Origin: Cytobacillus suaedae
Lineage (GTDB): Bacteria; Bacillota; Bacilli; Bacillales; Bacillaceae_L
NCBI GenBank assembly: GCA_014960805.1
Contig: CP063163.1
Location: 3,373,001-3,437,000, forward strand
DNA: 64,000 nt
Direction: 5' to 3'
The notes under the pieces: generated by a model
Told to the model about the DNA's origin: nothing
The model's input: only the letters and a program-made list of their open reading frames with translations
Databases searched by the model: none
Shown: in pieces, positions 9,033 through 16,747 of the stretch
Layout: each line of letters starts with the position of its first letter
Numbering within the stretch: position 1 is the first letter of the stretch
Program-made: the position numbers and the translations under genes

Positions 9033-10139
9033 TTAAGAAAGAGTACTCATCCATAACTGATAATCTCTGAGGCCGTCCAACAAAGCCTGTTGGGATTGCC
9101 ATAGTGAAGCTTTATCTTTCGTTTCATAATAGGTGTTTAATATTTCGTAGGCTTTTGTTACATTTGTTGAAAACGATTTAACATGTTCGGTTACCTTTTC
9201 TTGTTCAATCGGCTTAATTTCTTTGTAAAGTCCTACTACTTGCTGCCATTTCTCACTAGTAATGTCGGAACCGGCTACTAAGCCCGATGAGATTGATGCT
9301 AATTCATTAAAAAGTGGAATTGCTTTTCCGATATATTGGCTTTCAGTCTCTGGCACATTTTGATAGTCTCCACCATTGATTGTTATTGGTTTAACAAAAT
9401 GTTCTTGATTATTTTCGGCATAAACAGAACTCATCTGTTTGACTAGGTCAACGTTACTACCGATTCCCCCTAAAACAATATATGTATCTGCATTTTTCAG
9501 AATAACCGCAGAATACCCTAGTTTCTTTATTTTATCGACAATAAGCTGACCAGAATCGAGTGTTGAAAAAATGCCAGCCTGAATAACTACAGGATTTAAT
9601 GGAGCCACATTAAGTGGTATGGTTTTATCATCGTTTTGCTGCTTGTCATCACCACTTGCGGATGGTTTCTCTTCTTCCTCACCTGCTGATTTTTGACCAA
9701 CCACTCCACCCTGTGGATTATTCGATGCAACCTGTTCTTGAATGATGTCGTCTGTTAGTAGATTCAAAACAATTAATCCAAAGCCTGTTCCAATTAATAC
9801 ACCTAACACAACTGAAATCAAAAAAGGCTTTGAAGGTAAAACTGACTTTGGGGTAAAGGATTTCTTTCCGATTCCTTTAAATTTATTATTCCTTTTACTG
9901 CTTAAGTTTCTTACATCTTCAATTGCTACAAATGGTTGATCTCCTTTTTTATCATCACTAGTTGTCGGAAGGACCCAAGCGAAATCATCCTCTTCAGCTT
10001 CTTTGGCAGCTGCTACTTCAAGATTTTCATATGTGTCAAGCTCAGTATCTTGCCTATTCTCTTTTTCTTCTTTATTTACGTTGTATTCACGTTCTTGTCC
10101 ATTAATTTTTATTGAGATACCTTGTTTTGGCTTGTCCAC
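9033..10139 (-). CDS. spoIIB: SPOR-domain membrane protein, stage II sporulation protein B
   Basis: Likely SpoIIB, which in B. subtilis helps dissolve septal peptidoglycan at the start of engulfment. The protein has an acidic cytoplasmic N-terminal region, one transmembrane helix (PFLISVVLGVLIGTGFGLIVL) and a low-complexity linker. A SPOR-type fold in the middle (VVIQAGIFSTLDSGQLIVDK ... YIVLGGIGS) would bind denuded glycan. The GTG at 10139 has AGGTGG eight bases upstream; a GTG four codons earlier is possible. Position between maf and the comC-type peptidase region matches spoIIB. Sequence outside the SPOR fold is poorly conserved in this family, so the symbol rests largely on location. Confidence 0.8.
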   Translation of the reverse strand: MDKPKQGISIKINGQEREYNVNKEEKENRQDTELDTYENLEVAAAKEAEEDDFAWVLPTTSDDKKGDQPFVAIEDVRNLSSKRNNKFKGIGKKSFTPKSVLPSKPFLISVVLGVLIGTGFGLIVLNLLTDDIIQEQVASNNPQGGVVGQKSAGEEEEKPSASGDDKQQNDDKTIPLNVAPLNPVVIQAGIFSTLDSGQLIVDKIKKLGYSAVILKNADTYIVLGGIGSNVDLVKQMSSVYAENNQEHFVKPITINGGDYQNVPETESQYIGKAIPLFNELASISSGLVAGSDITSEKWQQVVGLYKEIKPIEQEKVTEHVKSFSTNVTKAYEILNTYYETKDKASLWQSQQALLDGLRDYQLWMSTLS

Positions 10140-10204
10140 ACCATTCACCACCTTCTATATTTGTCGAACGGGACAATCACTTTACACCATGCTAACATAA
10201 GAGA

Positions 10205-10236
10205 CAAAAAAAATAACAAGACATTTGTCGTCTTGT
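10205..10236 (-). terminator. Terminator of the pilus operon
   Basis: ACAAGAC and GTCTTGT form a perfect 7-base stem followed on the minus strand by a run of eight T residues, 28 bases after the last pilus gene. It separates the pilus operon from spoIIB. Confidence 0.85.
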
Positions 10237-10263
10237 CGGTAAAGGTTTTCGTCAAATTTTTCA

Positions 10264-10701
10264 TTAATTGTTTTTTGTAATCGATTGAGCTGTAATTGTA
10301 TCTACTGAAATTGCTACTCCGTTGTTACATATACTTCGTTCAAACCCTAGTAAGCAAACCCCTGTTAACTGATTTTGTTTATATTCTACAAAGGATGCAT
10401 TTTCATCATTATAGCGGTTACCCGTGTCTGGATCTTTAATAGTTTCTATGTACTGACTGTCTAATAGCATTTTATAGGTAATTTTTGATGGAGGTGTTTG
10501 TTGTTGAAGGTGCAAATCACGAATATATAGACTTGCAGCATCTTTTAACGCAAATGCATTACCTACCATCGCCCGATCCTTCGAAAGTTGAACTAGATTA
10601 GTCATTGTAGGAATCGCAATTGAAGAAATAATCCCCAATATTACAATCACTGCTAATAATTCGATGAAAGTAATGCCTTTTGGATTTCTAACAACAAGCA
10701 T
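10264..10701 (-). CDS. Type IV prepilin-like protein (minor pilin candidate)
   Basis: A 145-residue prepilin. After the short leader MLVVRNPKG comes the type III signal ITFIELLAVIVILGIISSIA, with the conserved glutamate at position +5 of the mature protein and cleavage expected after the glycine. The globular part includes a KDPDTGNRY segment that parallels KDPDGGEYG in the other pilin of this cluster, and two cysteines (CLLGFERSIC) that may form a disulfide. GGAGG precedes the ATG. It is the last gene of the cluster, behind pilO, which fits a minor pilin, but this assignment is inferred. Confidence 0.88.
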   Translation of the reverse strand: MLVVRNPKGITFIELLAVIVILGIISSIAIPTMTNLVQLSKDRAMVGNAFALKDAASLYIRDLHLQQQTPPSKITYKMLLDSQYIETIKDPDTGNRYNDENASFVEYKQNQLTGVCLLGFERSICNNGVAISVDTITAQSITKNN

Positions 10702-10748
10702 AGCACCCTCCTACTAATTTCTCTATAAAAAGCTCGGACAAACCGAGC

Positions 10749-11498
10749 TTAATCATTGTCCTTTATTCCCGTCGGAAACGGGTTCTTTTTATTACTAGGA
10801 AGTGGTGTTTCTATTATTGGAAGATCATCTACTAAGTCCGTTAAACTAGGTAAGTAAAAGGTAGAAACAGTAAGTGTAAAAGGTACAGGACTTATCTCTT
10901 GTTCAATAGAAGTAATCTCTTCTGTTCCTGCAAACACTAAATTTTCTATTTGGGTTATCCTCGTTTGAGACTCTAAGGTTGTGATAAACTCTTCTAAAGC
11001 AAAATAATCAGGTGCAACAACAGATAGATTGACTGTTATCTTTTCTAAACCCGGAGGAAATTGAGTATTTTCCTGTTTCTGAGCTTCTTCATTTTTCTCA
11101 TCAGTTGTTTCTTCTTCATTATCATTCATATCACTGTACTCTTCTAATGTGTTTTGCGGAGTAACCACTACTTCACCGAATGACATATTTGAAATAAAAC
11201 TATTCGATACAACCTCTGCTTTTTCTAAATCCAGTAAAAATTGGTCTAAAACGGGCTTAACCGGAACCCGCTTTTGTAATTCTATCGTACTTTCAAATGT
11301 TTGATTTTGCATTTGATTTACTCTTGTTTGGATAACTTCTAAAAGTAGTTTCTCCGTTTTCAACTCATTTTCTAGTTGGCCACGTTCGGTTTCTAACGGC
11401 TTGATTAAAAGATAGTAGAGAAAAACACAGAGCAGTAAAATCAACAAACTAGACATTGTAATGATAAGTAGTTGTTTCTTGGTAAATTGTTTAGCCAT
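10749..11498 (-). CDS. pilO: Type IV pilus inner-membrane alignment protein, PilO-like
   Basis: Bitopic membrane protein expected to pair with PilN and link the cytoplasmic PilM ring to the pilus base. The 249 residues show a short cytoplasmic N terminus, one transmembrane helix (LLIITMSSLLILLLCVFLYYLL), a coiled coil (about residues 36-70) and a C-terminal ferredoxin-like fold interrupted by an acidic insert (EYSDMNDNEEETTDEKNEE). The ATG overlaps the pilN stop (TAATG) and GGAGG lies upstream. Assignment rests on topology and on its place after pilM-pilN. Confidence 0.8.
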   Translation of the reverse strand: MAKQFTKKQLLIITMSSLLILLLCVFLYYLLIKPLETERGQLENELKTEKLLLEVIQTRVNQMQNQTFESTIELQKRVPVKPVLDQFLLDLEKAEVVSNSFISNMSFGEVVVTPQNTLEEYSDMNDNEEETTDEKNEEAQKQENTQFPPGLEKITVNLSVVAPDYFALEEFITTLESQTRITQIENLVFAGTEEITSIEQEISPVPFTLTVSTFYLPSLTDLVDDLPIIETPLPSNKKNPFPTGIKDND

Positions 11499-12079
11499 TA
11501 TTCTTCCTCCTTTTGGAGTTCTTTGATGGCTTGTTTATCAATAGTAAGATCAAATTGAGCAATATATCTAGGTAAGTAACCTTCTGCTTCTTCAGTGCCT
11601 AATTGCTGTGTTTGAATATCTAGCAGTGTTGCAACTTCTATTATTTCAGATTCTGATAAAGACTTTAGGTAATAAGCTACTTCTCGATTTGTATCAAATT
11701 GAACTGAGATTGAAACTGTTCCTTCTCCTGAGTAGGATAATGCTTGTAGAAAACCTCTTTCAGGTAAAAGTCCTATTAAACGCTCTAGTAGAGGAACCGT
11801 TTCTGTTGGGTAGTTTTTCACCCATTCAACAGCATTCTTCAGTTCAATTACAGAAGAAGAGGATTCAAAATCAGCAATTTTTTGTTGCTCAATTGCTGTT
11901 AATTCTTTAGTTAACACTAGTTCATTGTTGAGCTCCTCAATTTTTGACTGATAATGATTCAAAACAACGATAAATAAAATAGTTATTAGTAAAACAACCA
12001 ATAGCACAATTCCAGGGATTATATACTTTGATGTTTTCTTTGTTTCCCTCTGCGGCAATAAATTAATATCTACTAACAT
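11498..12079 (-). CDS. pilN: Type IV pilus assembly protein PilN
   Basis: Bitopic inner-membrane protein whose cytoplasmic N terminus binds PilM. The first residues include DINLLPQRETKK, matching the INLLP peptide known to dock into PilM. A transmembrane helix (IIPGIVLLVVLLITILFIVV) and a coiled-coil/ferredoxin-like outer domain follow. Two adjacent ATGs exist; the second, at 12079, has AGAGG seven bases upstream and is chosen, giving 193 residues. It overlaps the pilM stop codon and the pilO start, so the three genes are tightly coupled. Confidence 0.88.
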   Translation of the reverse strand: MLVDINLLPQRETKKTSKYIIPGIVLLVVLLITILFIVVLNHYQSKIEELNNELVLTKELTAIEQQKIADFESSSSVIELKNAVEWVKNYPTETVPLLERLIGLLPERGFLQALSYSGEGTVSISVQFDTNREVAYYLKSLSESEIIEVATLLDIQTQQLGTEEAEGYLPRYIAQFDLTIDKQAIKELQKEEE

Positions 12080-13074
12080 CATCGCACCTCTTTTAGAGCT
12101 AACCCTAGTGCTAAATGGAATGATTGTCGGATTGGCTCACTATTAATTGTTGCGACTTTTTCAGGATCAATCGTATCTACTGGAAGGTCAAAACGATCCT
12201 TAATATCTTTTGAAACTTTTCTAAATAAAGGATAATCACCGCACAGATAGATTCTTTCAATTCCCTCTTTTCCTTGTTTCAAAGAAAAACGATAGAAATT
12301 CATCACTTGCTCTATTTCTTTATAAACATCAAGAAGTTGCATAGATAGCTCTTGCTCATCACCTATCCAACTATACTGGTGTTCTACAGAGGTAGTGTAT
12401 TGACTATCCCAATTCTCATACGCCCCTTCAATTGGAAGATGTCGCATAAAAATAGGTTTATGATTATGAAATATACTAATATTAACCATGTTAATATCAA
12501 ATTGCACCAACATAATATGTTGATCATTTCGAGGATTTTCAACCTCAAAATATAAGCGATACAAACATAACGGTGAAATATCAGCTGCAGTTGGCTTTAG
12601 TTTTAGATCCGATAAAAGCTCTGAGTATTGATTGACTAATTCTTCAGGTGCAGCAAATAAAAGTACATCTTTTTTCTCCCCTGAATCCTTTATAACAATC
12701 GCATCAAAGACAGGATCTTCAAATGGAAGATGGATAGTAGTACCCAATTCTAAATACAAGTAGCCTTTTACTTCATCATCCTCAAGGTCACCTGGAACCT
12801 TTACAGTACGGATAACAACAAACGCATCCGGTACAGTAAAGCGAACATTCCTTTTGTTGATTCCCCAATCCTCAATACATTCCTCTAGTATAGTAGAAAG
12901 TGTTTCTCGATCAATAATTCTTCCGTCTCGTATTAATCCGTCAGGAATATACCGTTCAGCCCATTGGTTAATAACAAGCGGTGAATTTTGTTTCAAATCT
13001 ATGTAACGAATAACATGGTCTTTTAATATTATGTTGGCTGTTCTGTGGTTACCTGAAAACAAGTTGAAGACCAT
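12079..13074 (-). CDS. pilM: Type IV pilus assembly ATPase-fold protein PilM
   Basis: Cytoplasmic actin-fold protein that forms a ring under the pilus base and contacts PilN. The 331-residue protein has the expected alternating beta-strand and helix pattern. Its N terminus (NIILKDHVIRYIDLKQ) corresponds to the first actin-type phosphate strand, and the C-terminal nucleotide-site region reads GIERIYLCGDYPLFRKVSKDI. AAGGAG lies ten bases before the ATG. Gene order pilM-pilN-pilO is conserved across type IV pilus systems and supports the call. Confidence 0.85.
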   Translation of the reverse strand: MVFNLFSGNHRTANIILKDHVIRYIDLKQNSPLVINQWAERYIPDGLIRDGRIIDRETLSTILEECIEDWGINKRNVRFTVPDAFVVIRTVKVPGDLEDDEVKGYLYLELGTTIHLPFEDPVFDAIVIKDSGEKKDVLLFAAPEELVNQYSELLSDLKLKPTAADISPLCLYRLYFEVENPRNDQHIMLVQFDINMVNISIFHNHKPIFMRHLPIEGAYENWDSQYTTSVEHQYSWIGDEQELSMQLLDVYKEIEQVMNFYRFSLKQGKEGIERIYLCGDYPLFRKVSKDIKDRFDLPVDTIDPEKVATINSEPIRQSFHLALGLALKEVR

Positions 13075-13104
13075 CGTATAAAAACTCCTTATAGCATTTG
13101 TTTG

Positions 13105-13851
13105 TTAGTAAATAAAAAAGTAAAGATACCAGTTTATTAGCTTGTCGCCGAAGAAATAAGCAATTAGCGTTCCAATAATTATAGAAGGACCAAAAGGGAA
13201 AGGCTTCCCTCTCTTTACTTTTCCGGTTAACATGCCAATCCCACCGAGAAGTGTACCTGTAAGGGTTGAAAGGAAAAAAGAGAGTAAGACAAGCTTCCAC
13301 CCTAAGACAAATCCTAGTAAGGCGAATAATTTTATATCCCCGCCACCCATACCACCTTTACTAAGGAACGCAATGAGTAGTAGTAATGAAAAACCAACAC
13401 TTGCTCCTACTATTGAATCCCACCAAGGTGTTAGTGGTATGAAAATTCTTTCGACAAGAAAAACGAAAAAGAAAAAAATTAAGACTTTATCTGGAATAAT
13501 CATATAATGTACATCTGACACAAAGATTATCATAAATAGTGAAATCAAAGTCCAACTGATAATCAATTCCTTTGACCAGCCCACCAGAAAAGGTGAAATC
13601 GTAAAAAGAATCGCAGTCATTACTTCTACAAATGGATAAATGGGTGAAATGGGTGTTTTACAAGATTTGCACTTTCCTTTTTGACACAAATACGAAAAAA
13701 CAGGGATTAACTCCACTGCTGTTAATTGGTGCTTGCAATTTGGGCACGCCGATCTTGGCGCTATGATTGATTGTTTGTTTGATACTCGAAGGCCGACTAC
13801 GTTGAAGAAGGAGCCAAAGATAAGACCAACTGTAAATATATAGACATTCAT
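13105..13851 (-). CDS. comC: Prepilin peptidase / N-methyltransferase (ComC/PilD type)
   Basis: Membrane aspartyl protease that cleaves prepilin leaders and methylates the new N terminus. The ATG at 13851 (MNVYIFTVGLIFGSFFNVVGLR) has AAAGGGG upstream and yields 248 residues; a TTG eight codons earlier is less likely. The cytoplasmic loop carries two zinc CxxC pairs (CPNC ... CKSC). Catalytic aspartates are at SDVHYMIIPD and in the GxGD motif GGMGGGDIKLFALLG. Multiple membrane helices follow. It occupies the comC position between folC and spoIIB known from B. subtilis, but here is embedded in a pilus operon. Confidence 0.94.
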   Translation of the reverse strand: MNVYIFTVGLIFGSFFNVVGLRVSNKQSIIAPRSACPNCKHQLTAVELIPVFSYLCQKGKCKSCKTPISPIYPFVEVMTAILFTISPFLVGWSKELIISWTLISLFMIIFVSDVHYMIIPDKVLIFFFFVFLVERIFIPLTPWWDSIVGASVGFSLLLLIAFLSKGGMGGGDIKLFALLGFVLGWKLVLLSFFLSTLTGTLLGGIGMLTGKVKRGKPFPFGPSIIIGTLIAYFFGDKLINWYLYFFIY

Positions 13852-13871
13852 TCCAAATTTTGCCCCTTTTA

Positions 13872-13909
13872 CCAAATTGAATAGTCCTTAATAGGACTAT
13901 TCAGTTTGG
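13872..13909 (-). other. Long stem-loop between the major pilin and comC
   Basis: The segment is an inverted repeat of about 16 base pairs with one mismatch (CCAAA-x-TGAATAGTCC against GGACTATTCA-x-TTTGG) and a 6-base loop. No T-run follows, so it is not a typical terminator. It sits just past the pilin stop codon and just before the comC ribosome binding site. Confidence 0.7.
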
Positions 13910-13918
13910 AAATTGAAT

Positions 13919-14401
13919 TTAGTCTGTTCCTGCGTTTGCGTCTGGGTCTGCAGGTGTTGTAACTGGATTGAAGACATCTCTATTTAAATTTTCTTCTGCT
14001 ATTGGTGAATTTGTTGCTCCAATATCTCTTTTACTTCCATCTAAATATACAGAATAAGTGTAAGTGTTTGTATTCATAGAGATTTTAACAAAACTAGCTG
14101 TTGGTCCATATTCTCCACCATCAGGGTCTTTAAACTTATCAACTAAACCACCATCTATCATTTGCTTCAAGGTAAGTGTAGTTTCACTTGTTGGTGGTTT
14201 GCTAGTAACATGAATTTTAGCAGCATTTATCATTTGCTGCGCATTCGCAACATGAGCGTCCTTCTTAGTGTTATCGATCAACCCACCTATACTCGGAACA
14301 GCAATCGCCGAAATAATTCCCAAGATAACAACTACAGCTAGTAATTCTATTAATGTCAATCCACGTTGATTTTTTAGGTGTGTTCTCATTTTCTTAAACA
14401 T
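13919..14401 (-). CDS. Type IV prepilin, probable major pilin
   Basis: A 160-residue prepilin. The ATG at 14401 (MFKKMRTHLKNQRG) has GAGAGG nine bases upstream and is preferred over an ATG further out. The leader ends in glycine, and the mature protein would begin LTLIELLAVVVILGIISAIA, with glutamate at +5. The remainder contains a long helix, then a globular part with KDPDGGEYG and a serine/threonine/aspartate-rich tail. Position directly after pilC, and a strong hairpin behind it, suggest that it is the abundant subunit. No cysteine is present. Function as a pilin is firm; major status is inferred. Confidence 0.9.
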   Translation of the reverse strand: MFKKMRTHLKNQRGLTLIELLAVVVILGIISAIAVPSIGGLIDNTKKDAHVANAQQMINAAKIHVTSKPPTSETTLTLKQMIDGGLVDKFKDPDGGEYGPTASFVKISMNTNTYTYSVYLDGSKRDIGATNSPIAEENLNRDVFNPVTTPADPDANAGTD

Positions 14402-14488
14402 TTGCTTCATCCTCTCCCATATAGTCATTTTGTCCTATGTGTATTATAACATGACAAAATCAAACAGGTTATTGTTTTTTTCTGGTTT

Positions 14489-15697
14489 TTACATCTGAAT
14501 TTGGTTAAAGATGTCGAACATCGGAACTAGTATTGAGGTTACAATTGTTCCGACGATCCCTGCTAAAAGTACGATCATGAGTGGCTCAATGAGAGCTTTT
14601 AATCGATCTGTACTGCTTTCTACTTCTGCCTCATAAAAATCTGCTACTTTCTCTAGCATCTCATCTAAAGAACCAGTTTCTTCTCCAATTGATATCATTT
14701 GTGTAACAAGAGGTGGAAATGCCCAATGACGTTTCATCGGTTCCGTTAAGGATTGTCCCCGTTCAAGTGAATCTCTTGACTCACGGATGACTTTTCTAAT
14801 TACTTCATTACCTACAACATCCTCAACAATTGTTAAAGCCTGTAATATGGGTACAGCACTAGAAAATAATGAACTTAGCGTTCTAGTCATTCTTGCTAGG
14901 GCAGCTTTCTGCAGCATTTTACCGAAGATTGGCATCCTTAACGATATATAGTCTAAATAGTACTTACTCTTTTTCTCGGTTTTTAGTACTAGAAAACCTC
15001 CATATAGCGCAAAAGCCATTAAAATGATTAGCCACCACATTTTCTGCATAAATGCACTTGCGTTTAGCACAAATTGTGTTATTGCAGGAAGCTCAGCTCC
15101 AAACCCAGCAAACATATCCACAAAAGTAGGAACAACTGCAACCAATAGAAACATTACTACTAGCACTGCAATGACGCCTACTGTTATCGGATAAGCAAGT
15201 GCTGAAACAATTTTTTGTCTAGTTCTATGCTGTTTTTCATAATGTACTGCTAGCCGTTCAAAGGTCTCATCTAAGCTCCCGCTAGCTTCACCTGCCCTAA
15301 CCATGCTGATAAACATTGTTGGGAAAATTCTTTTGTGTTTTGCAGCAGCTGTAGACAAGGGATTTCCTTCACGCAAATCAGCTTCGATATCGCCCAATAC
15401 TCTTCTCAAGGTTTTACTTTCTGTTTGGCCTGAAAGTATCCTTGTTGAATCAACTACGGGGACACCTGCCTTTAAAAGGGTAGAGAATTGGCGCATAAAA
15501 ATAACAAAGTCCTGTAATTTTACTGGATTACCAATCGTAATTTCTTTTGTAAGCAAGGTTTCTGGTACTTCTTCTATCTCAATGACTCTTATTCCAGACT
15601 CTCTCAACTTTCCTATCACATCACGTTTAGATGGGCCCGTTATAGTTCCTGACTTTTTACCTGTTTTACCTCTGCCTTGAAAACGGAATTTTGGCAT
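14489..15697 (-). CDS. pilC: Type IV pilus inner-membrane platform protein PilC
   Basis: Polytopic membrane protein that forms the assembly platform and transmits ATPase motion to pilins. The 402 residues contain two homologous T2SSF domains, one around residues 70-195 (FMRQFSTLLKAGVPVVDSTRIL) and one around 270-395 (ARMTRTLSSLFSSAVPILQAL). Both share the GxxxG-type SGSLDETFERLA and TGSLDEMLEKVA motifs, with three transmembrane helices in all. The gene begins right at the end of pilT, so the pilB-pilT-pilC order is continuous. Confidence 0.95.
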   Translation of the reverse strand: MPKFRFQGRGKTGKKSGTITGPSKRDVIGKLRESGIRVIEIEEVPETLLTKEITIGNPVKLQDFVIFMRQFSTLLKAGVPVVDSTRILSGQTESKTLRRVLGDIEADLREGNPLSTAAAKHKRIFPTMFISMVRAGEASGSLDETFERLAVHYEKQHRTRQKIVSALAYPITVGVIAVLVVMFLLVAVVPTFVDMFAGFGAELPAITQFVLNASAFMQKMWWLIILMAFALYGGFLVLKTEKKSKYYLDYISLRMPIFGKMLQKAALARMTRTLSSLFSSAVPILQALTIVEDVVGNEVIRKVIRESRDSLERGQSLTEPMKRHWAFPPLVTQMISIGEETGSLDEMLEKVADFYEAEVESSTDRLKALIEPLMIVLLAGIVGTIVTSILVPMFDIFNQIQM

Positions 15698-16738
15698 TTA
15701 TTCTTGCCTCTCCTGTATAAACGGTTGTGCAGCTTCAGCTGAAATCACACCTGCTTGTACATATTCCTTCAAGCGAACCTCTAGTGTATGCATTCCTTGT
15801 GATCTACTAGTCTGCATGACACTAATAATTTGATGAATCTTTTCGTTTCGAATTAAATTAGAAATGGCAGAGTTATTGATCAACACTTCTGTAACAGCTT
15901 TTCTACCTTTTTTATCAGTAGTTGGGAATAATCGCTGTGAAAGAATTGCAACAAGGACAGAAGCTAGTTGTATTCTAATTTGTGCTTGTTGTGTTGCCGG
16001 AAACACATCGATGATACGGTCGATTGTAGTAGGTGCACTTGAGGTGTGTAATGTTCCAAACACTAGGTGACCTGTTTCTGCTGCAGTAATTGCAGTATGT
16101 ATTGTCTCCAGGTCTCTCATTTCTCCAACAAAAATCACATCAGGATCTTGTCTTAAAGAGGCACGAAGGCCATTTGAAAAATTTCTTGTATCAAAGCCAA
16201 TTTCTCGTTGATCAATAATACAAGTCCCGTGCTTATGTAGATATTCGATTGGATCTTCTAGAGTGATAATATGCTTCCTCATTGTCTGATTCATATGATC
16301 AATCATTGCCGCAATAGTGGTTGACTTTCCACTTCCAGTAGGTCCTGTTACTAAAATTAACCCATGTGGTTTTGTCACAATTTTTTTTAATATGTGTGGG
16401 AGCTCAAGCTCATCAATAGTTGGAATTGTTGTTGGGACAACGCGGATGGCAAGTGCTATACAAGACCTTTGAAAAAAAGTGTTTATACGGAACCGTGAGA
16501 CACCAGATATCCCATAAGAGAAATCAAGTTCCCCTTTTTCAATAAATTGAGGCCACATTGCATCAGAAATAATTGATTTTGCCATTCCTTCTGTATCGAC
16601 TGGTTTCAATATTTCTTTCCCATACTTTTTTAATTCACCATTAATCCGAAAAACTGGAGGTACCCCAACCGTTAAATGGATATCTGAAGCCTTTAATTCA
16701 AAGGCTGCTCGTAAAAGAATATCAAGTTTTGTTTTCAT
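15698..16738 (-). CDS. pilT: Type IV pilus retraction ATPase PilT
   Basis: Hexameric secretion ATPase that powers pilus retraction and so twitching motility and DNA uptake. The ATG at 16738 has AGGTG six bases upstream, overlapping the pilB stop region, and gives 346 residues, the typical PilT length. Seen motifs are ASDIHLTVG near the N terminus, Walker A GPTGSGKS at about 132-139, the Walker B region DPDVIFVGEMRD and the His box GTLHTSSAPTTIDRI. The C-terminal helix NSAISNLIRNEK corresponds to the AIRNLIRE retraction motif that separates PilT from PilB. Confidence 0.96.
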   Translation of the reverse strand: MKTKLDILLRAAFELKASDIHLTVGVPPVFRINGELKKYGKEILKPVDTEGMAKSIISDAMWPQFIEKGELDFSYGISGVSRFRINTFFQRSCIALAIRVVPTTIPTIDELELPHILKKIVTKPHGLILVTGPTGSGKSTTIAAMIDHMNQTMRKHIITLEDPIEYLHKHGTCIIDQREIGFDTRNFSNGLRASLRQDPDVIFVGEMRDLETIHTAITAAETGHLVFGTLHTSSAPTTIDRIIDVFPATQQAQIRIQLASVLVAILSQRLFPTTDKKGRKAVTEVLINNSAISNLIRNEKIHQIISVMQTSRSQGMHTLEVRLKEYVQAGVISAEAAQPFIQERQE

Positions 16739-16747
16739 AATTATCAC

